Below, in pieces: positions 60,905 to 64,000 of a DNA stretch of 64,000 nucleotides (within the stretch, counting starts at the first letter, position 1; the number at the start of each line of letters is the position of its first letter). The DNA is from Streptomyces morookaense (GTDB taxonomy: Bacteria > Actinomycetota > Actinomycetes > Streptomycetales > Streptomycetaceae). The notes beneath the pieces were generated by a model that was not told the origin of the DNA, ran no database searches, and was given only the letters and a program-made list of their open reading frames with translations. Where the stretch lies: NCBI RefSeq assembly GCF_013030945.1, contig NZ_JABBXF010000021.1, forward strand, positions 101,329 through 165,328, in the 5' to 3' direction. The position numbers and the translations under genes were made by a program.

Positions 60905-62988
60905 TACGCGGCCCTCCTGCTGTTGCTGTTGCGTACGGTCTTCACGAGCGCGGAGACATTGTCCGCGCGCAGTTCGTCGAGGGTGACCACCGGGCCGCCC
61001 AGGGTCCTGCCCAACTCGTCCGCCAGGCCGAGCCGGACGGGCCCGGACTCGCAGTCCACGACCACCGAGGCCGTGCCCCCGGCCGCGAGCAGCCCCGCCG
61101 CCCGCTGCGCCCGCGGCAGCGGCTCCGGGCCGCCCGTCGCGCGGCCGTCGGTCACCACGACCAGCAGCGGGCGCCGCGACGGATCGCGCATCCGCTCCAC
61201 GCGCAGCACCTCGTGGGCCTGCAGCAGACCCGCGGCCAGCGGGGTGCGGCCGCCGGTCGGCAGCTTCTCCAGCCGGGCGGCGCCCGCCTCCACCGACGAG
61301 GTCGGGGGCAGCGCCACCTCGGCCTCCGCGCCGCGGAAGGTGATCATGCCGATCTTGTCGCGGCGCTGGTAGGCATCCAGCAGCAGCGAAAGCACCGCGC
61401 CCTTGACCGCGCCCATCCGCTTCCGGGCCGCCATCGAGCCGGAGGCGTCCACCACGAACAGCACCAGGTTGCCCTCGCGTCCCTCGCGCACTGCCTCCCG
61501 CAGGTCGTCGCGGCGGATCACCAGGCCCGGGCCGCTGCGCCCGCGCGCCCGCTGGTGCGGGGCGGCGGCCTGCATGGTCGCCGCCAGGTGCAGCCGGGAC
61601 AGCGCACCGCGTGGGCGGCGCGCCCCTGTTGTCCTGCCGTGCGCGGTGAGCGCGCGCGAACGGCGCCCGTCGGCGCCCTCGCCGAGGCCGGGCACGTCGA
61701 ACCGGCGGGTGCGGAACGGCTCCGCCGCGGCGACGGCGGGGGCCTCGGGGGCGGTGTCACTCTCGCCGGGTGCCGGTTCCGCGGCCGGTGCCGAACCCTC
61801 CTGCGGGGCGGGGGAGTTCTGCGGGGCGGACTCCTCCTGCCGCTGGGGCGGCACGTCCTGCGGGGGCTGCCCGCCGCCGTCGGGGCCGCCGTCGGGGCCG
61901 TTGTCCGGGCCGCCGCCGTCCGGGCCGCCGTCCTCGGGCCCGCCCTCCGGGCCCTCCGGCTCGGGGTCCGGTTCCTCGTCCTCGTCCTCGAACTGCCGCA
62001 GGATCTCGTCGAGTTTGTCCTCGTCCAGACCCGGCGCGTCGAACGGGTTGCGCCGCCTGCGGTGCGGCAGCGACAGCAGCGCCGCCCGGCGCACGTCCTC
62101 GGTCGTGACATCCGTGCGCCCCGCCCAGGCGGCCAGGGCCGTCGCGGTCCGCGCGGTCACGATGTCCGCACGCATGCCGTCCACCTCGAAGCCGGCGCAC
62201 ACGGCCGCGATCCGGCGCAGCGCGCCGTCCCCGAGCCGCACGTCCGGCAGCAGCGCCCGCGCGGCGGCGATGCGCTCGCGCAAGGCGTCCTCCTCCGCGG
62301 CCCACTTGGCGGCGAAGGCCGCCGGGTCCTCGTCGTACGCGAGGCGGCGGCGCACGACCTCGACGCGCTCGTCGGTCTCCCGGGAGGCCGCGACCTCGAC
62401 CGTCAGCCCGAACCGGTCGAGCAACTGCGGGCGCAGTTCGCCCTCTTCGGGGTTCATGGTGCCGACGAGGAGGAAGCGGGACGCGTGGCGTACGGAGACG
62501 CCCTCGCGCTCGACGTAGGAGGCGCCCATGGCGGCGGCGTCGAGAAGGAGGTCGACCAGGTGGTCGTGGAGGAGGTTGACCTCGTCCACGTAGAGCACGC
62601 CGCGGTGCGCGTCGGCGAGCAGGCCGGGCTCGAACGACTTCACACCGTCGGACAGTGCGCGTTCGATGTCGAGGGCACCGACGAGACGGTCCTCGGAGGC
62701 GCCGACGGGCAGTTCGACCACCCGCGCGGGTCGGGTGCCCGCGGGGCCGGCCCCGTGCGGACCGTCCGGGCACCCGGCGTCGGGTGCCGCCGGGTCGCAC
62801 GAGAAGCGGCAGCCGGTGACGACGTCGATCGCCGGCATCAGGGCCGCGACGCCGCGCACGGCCGTGGACTTGGCGGAGCCCTTCTCGCCGCGGACGAGGA
62901 CGCCGCCGATGGACGGCGAGATGGCGTTGAGGAGGAGGCCGAGTCGCATGTCGTCCATGCCGACGATGGCGGTGAACGGGTAGGGCAT
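60904..62988 (-). CDS. Mg-chelatase-like putative cobaltochelatase (ChlI-ChlD fusion)
   Basis: A 694-residue fused AAA+/vWA protein. The N-terminal ATPase has GEKGSAKS (34-41), LYVDEVNLLHDHLVDLLLD and VGTMNPEEGELRPQLLDRFG. A ~150-residue acidic Gly/Pro/Glu linker (GGPEDGGPDGGGPDNGPDG type) follows. The C-terminal vWA domain has the MIDAS motif VVDASGSMAARKRM and VVTDGRATGG. With CobN it should insert cobalt; CobN itself is not in the window. ATG at 62988. Confidence 0.93.
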   Translation of the reverse strand: MPYPFTAIVGMDDMRLGLLLNAISPSIGGVLVRGEKGSAKSTAVRGVAALMPAIDVVTGCRFSCDPAAPDAGCPDGPHGAGPAGTRPARVVELPVGASEDRLVGALDIERALSDGVKSFEPGLLADAHRGVLYVDEVNLLHDHLVDLLLDAAAMGASYVEREGVSVRHASRFLLVGTMNPEEGELRPQLLDRFGLTVEVAASRETDERVEVVRRRLAYDEDPAAFAAKWAAEEDALRERIAAARALLPDVRLGDGALRRIAAVCAGFEVDGMRADIVTARTATALAAWAGRTDVTTEDVRRAALLSLPHRRRRNPFDAPGLDEDKLDEILRQFEDEDEEPDPEPEGPEGGPEDGGPDGGGPDNGPDGGPDGGGQPPQDVPPQRQEESAPQNSPAPQEGSAPAAEPAPGESDTAPEAPAVAAAEPFRTRRFDVPGLGEGADGRRSRALTAHGRTTGARRPRGALSRLHLAATMQAAAPHQRARGRSGPGLVIRRDDLREAVREGREGNLVLFVVDASGSMAARKRMGAVKGAVLSLLLDAYQRRDKIGMITFRGAEAEVALPPTSSVEAGAARLEKLPTGGRTPLAAGLLQAHEVLRVERMRDPSRRPLLVVVTDGRATGGPEPLPRAQRAAGLLAAGGTASVVVDCESGPVRLGLADELGRTLGGPVVTLDELRADNVSALVKTVRNSNSRRAA

Positions 62989-63050
62989 CAGCTGGCGCTC
63001 CCTTCGGGGGCGTGGGGGCGGTTGTACGGACGGTGCGGGTCGTTCGGGGT

Positions 63051-63137
63051 CGCTCGCGCAGTTCCTCCCCCAGCTACCTCCCCCAGCTACCGCTGGGGGG
63101 ACCCCCAGAGGTGCCCCCAGCGCCCCTGTCGGGGTGC
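63051..63137. repeat. Dispersed mosaic repeat, copy 7
   Basis: Core CGCTCGCGCAGTTCC, a duplicated CCCCCAGCTACC module with its GCTGGGGG partner, then GCGCCCCTGTCGGGG. It fills most of the interval between cobQ and the chelatase gene; the cobQ stop follows directly at its end. Confidence 0.85.
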
Positions 63138-64000
63138 TCACGGCGCCCCCGGCGGTATGAACGGGACCCCGACCGGAGCCCCCTTCTCGATGAGCCGCAG
63201 CAGCGCATCCGTGTCCGCGTGCTCCTCGATCAAGTCGCCCAGGCGGTCCAGCTGTTCCTCGCGCAGCGCAGCGAAACTCGTGTCCGGTGCCGGGGCGAAG
63301 TCCCGCCCCGCGGCGCGGGCGACCTCGCGGAGGAACGCGCGGCGGAAGCCGTCGCTCTCCAGCGAGCCGTGCCAGTGCGTACCCCACACCGACCCCACCC
63401 GACAGCCGTCCAAGAACGGTTCGCCGCCCAGCACTTCGGCGACGCCGTGGTGGATCTCGTAGCCCTCCACCCGCTCGCCCAGCGCCTCGCCCACCGGACG
63501 GGCCAGCGTCTTCTCGACGGCGAACCGCACCCGTACCGGCAGCAGGCCCAGGCCCTCGACCGTCCCGGCCTTCGACTCGACCTCGTCCTCGATGCGTTCG
63601 CCCAGCGCCTGGAAGCCGCCGCAGACGCCCAGCACCGGGCGGCCCTCCGCCGCCCGCCGGGCGAGGGCGTCGGCCAGGCCGCGCTCGCGCAGCCAGGCCA
63701 GCGCGCGCACCGTGCCGCGCGTGCCGGGCACCACGGCCAGGTCCGCGTCGGCGAGTTCCTCCGGGCGGTCGACGAAGCGGACGATCACGCCGGGTTCGGC
63801 CGCCAGCGCGTCCACGTCCGTGAAGTTGGACATCAGCGGGACCGCGCACACCGCGACCCGCAGCACGTCGCGCCCGTGCGGCGGCGCCACCACCGACTCC
63901 CGCACGGCTCCCCGCAGGGACACCCTCCCCCAGCTACCGCTGGGAGGTGCCCCCAGCCCGTCCTCCTCGTCGATGCCCAGCCCGTGCGCGAACGGCAGCA
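63138..64000 (-). CDS. cobQ: Cobyric acid synthase, C-terminal part (runs off the window)
   Basis: The frame is open to the window edge, so the N-terminal synthetase domain lies beyond 64000. Seen here: LPFAHGLGIDEED, then VAVCAVPLMSNFTDVDALAAEPGV and the class I glutaminase with GVCGGFQALGERI (catalytic Cys) and GYEIHHG, GTHWHGSLESDG (catalytic His). It amidates four side chains of adenosylcobyrinic acid a,c-diamide. Between the domain-joining segment and the glutaminase a repeat-derived GAPPSGSWG is present in frame (63924-63956). It precedes the chelatase gene by about 150 bp. Confidence 0.93.
   Translation of the reverse strand, partial: LPFAHGLGIDEEDGLGAPPSGSWGRVSLRGAVRESVVAPPHGRDVLRVAVCAVPLMSNFTDVDALAAEPGVIVRFVDRPEELADADLAVVPGTRGTVRALAWLRERGLADALARRAAEGRPVLGVCGGFQALGERIEDEVESKAGTVEGLGLLPVRVRFAVEKTLARPVGEALGERVEGYEIHHGVAEVLGGEPFLDGCRVGSVWGTHWHGSLESDGFRRAFLREVARAAGRDFAPAPDTSFAALREEQLDRLGDLIEEHADTDALLRLIEKGAPVGVPFIPPGAP
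63924..63956. repeat. Second module of the mosaic repeat inside cobQ
   Basis: CCCTCCCCCAGCTACCGCTG then GGAGGTGCCCCCAG, in frame, encoding a Gly/Ser/Pro stretch before the glutaminase domain. Confidence 0.8.

Noticed and set aside
63001..63137. Cobalamin riboswitch in the cob operon
   Set aside because: The interval is occupied by a dispersed repeat and shows no B12-box-like sequence. Any riboswitch would lie upstream of the operon, outside the window.

Overview
This window is high-GC actinobacterial chromosome, almost certainly Streptomyces. The pointers are pervasive G/C third codon positions, many GTG starts, a whiA sporulation gene behind uvrC-rapZ-yvcK, RbpA and OpcA, an actinobacterial suf operon, TerD proteins, and a Rv2231c-type CobC. 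Gene order is the ordinary vegetative core of a Streptomyces chromosome. I saw no rRNA, tRNA, CRISPR array, insertion sequence or prophage.

Layout. 1-8 kb: a TPR protein, a small membrane protein, Ogt alkyltransferase, a secreted glycerophosphodiesterase, UvrB, TerD, TerC and an MFS carrier. 8-20.9 kb: a metallo-hydrolase and a mycothiol-type enzyme, uvrA, a Rieske lipoprotein, then a three-gene cassette (HTH regulator facing a secreted papain-like protease and a membrane-anchored partner), then uvrC-rapZ-yvcK-whiA. 21-34 kb: central carbon metabolism, gap-pgk-tpiA, secG, rbpA and pgi on one strand, converging on tkt-tal-zwf-opcA-pgl on the other. 34-39 kb: haem o and haem a synthesis (ctaB, ctaA), a decayed-looking amidohydrolase homologue and an ABC exporter. 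39-46 kb: the Fe-S assembly operon sufR-B-D-ferredoxin-C-S-U-T, with a perfect SufR-type operator over the sufR start. 46-57 kb: an iron-oxygenase-like protein, dapD, a 44-residue peptide coupled to a Cys-rich protein, dapA behind a possible 25-codon upstream ORF, an acidic hypothetical protein, a two-domain TerD protein, a serine hydrolase, a two-component system and an amidohydrolase. 57-64 kb: cobalamin genes cobC(CbiG_C fusion)-cobB-cobO-chelatase-cobQ, the last running off the window.

How the genes work together. Three of the four excision-repair functions plus Ogt lie within 17 kb. Glycolysis and the pentose phosphate pathway face each other across a strong bidirectional terminator. The Suf machinery builds Fe-S clusters, and SufR very probably senses them. 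The cobalamin genes carry out cobalt insertion, a,c-diamidation, corrin adenosylation and later amidation.

The least ordinary features are: (1) the protease/partner/regulator cassette with its array of TTCACA half-sites; (2) a family of mosaic palindromic repeats scattered at gene ends and inserted in frame into cobB and, at its domain junction, cobQ; (3) the peptide-coupled genes at 48.0 and 49.8 kb; (4) an unusual number of genes whose -10 hexamer sits 6-7 nt before the start codon, implying leaderless mRNAs. All family calls come from reading motifs and recalling families; no database search was run.
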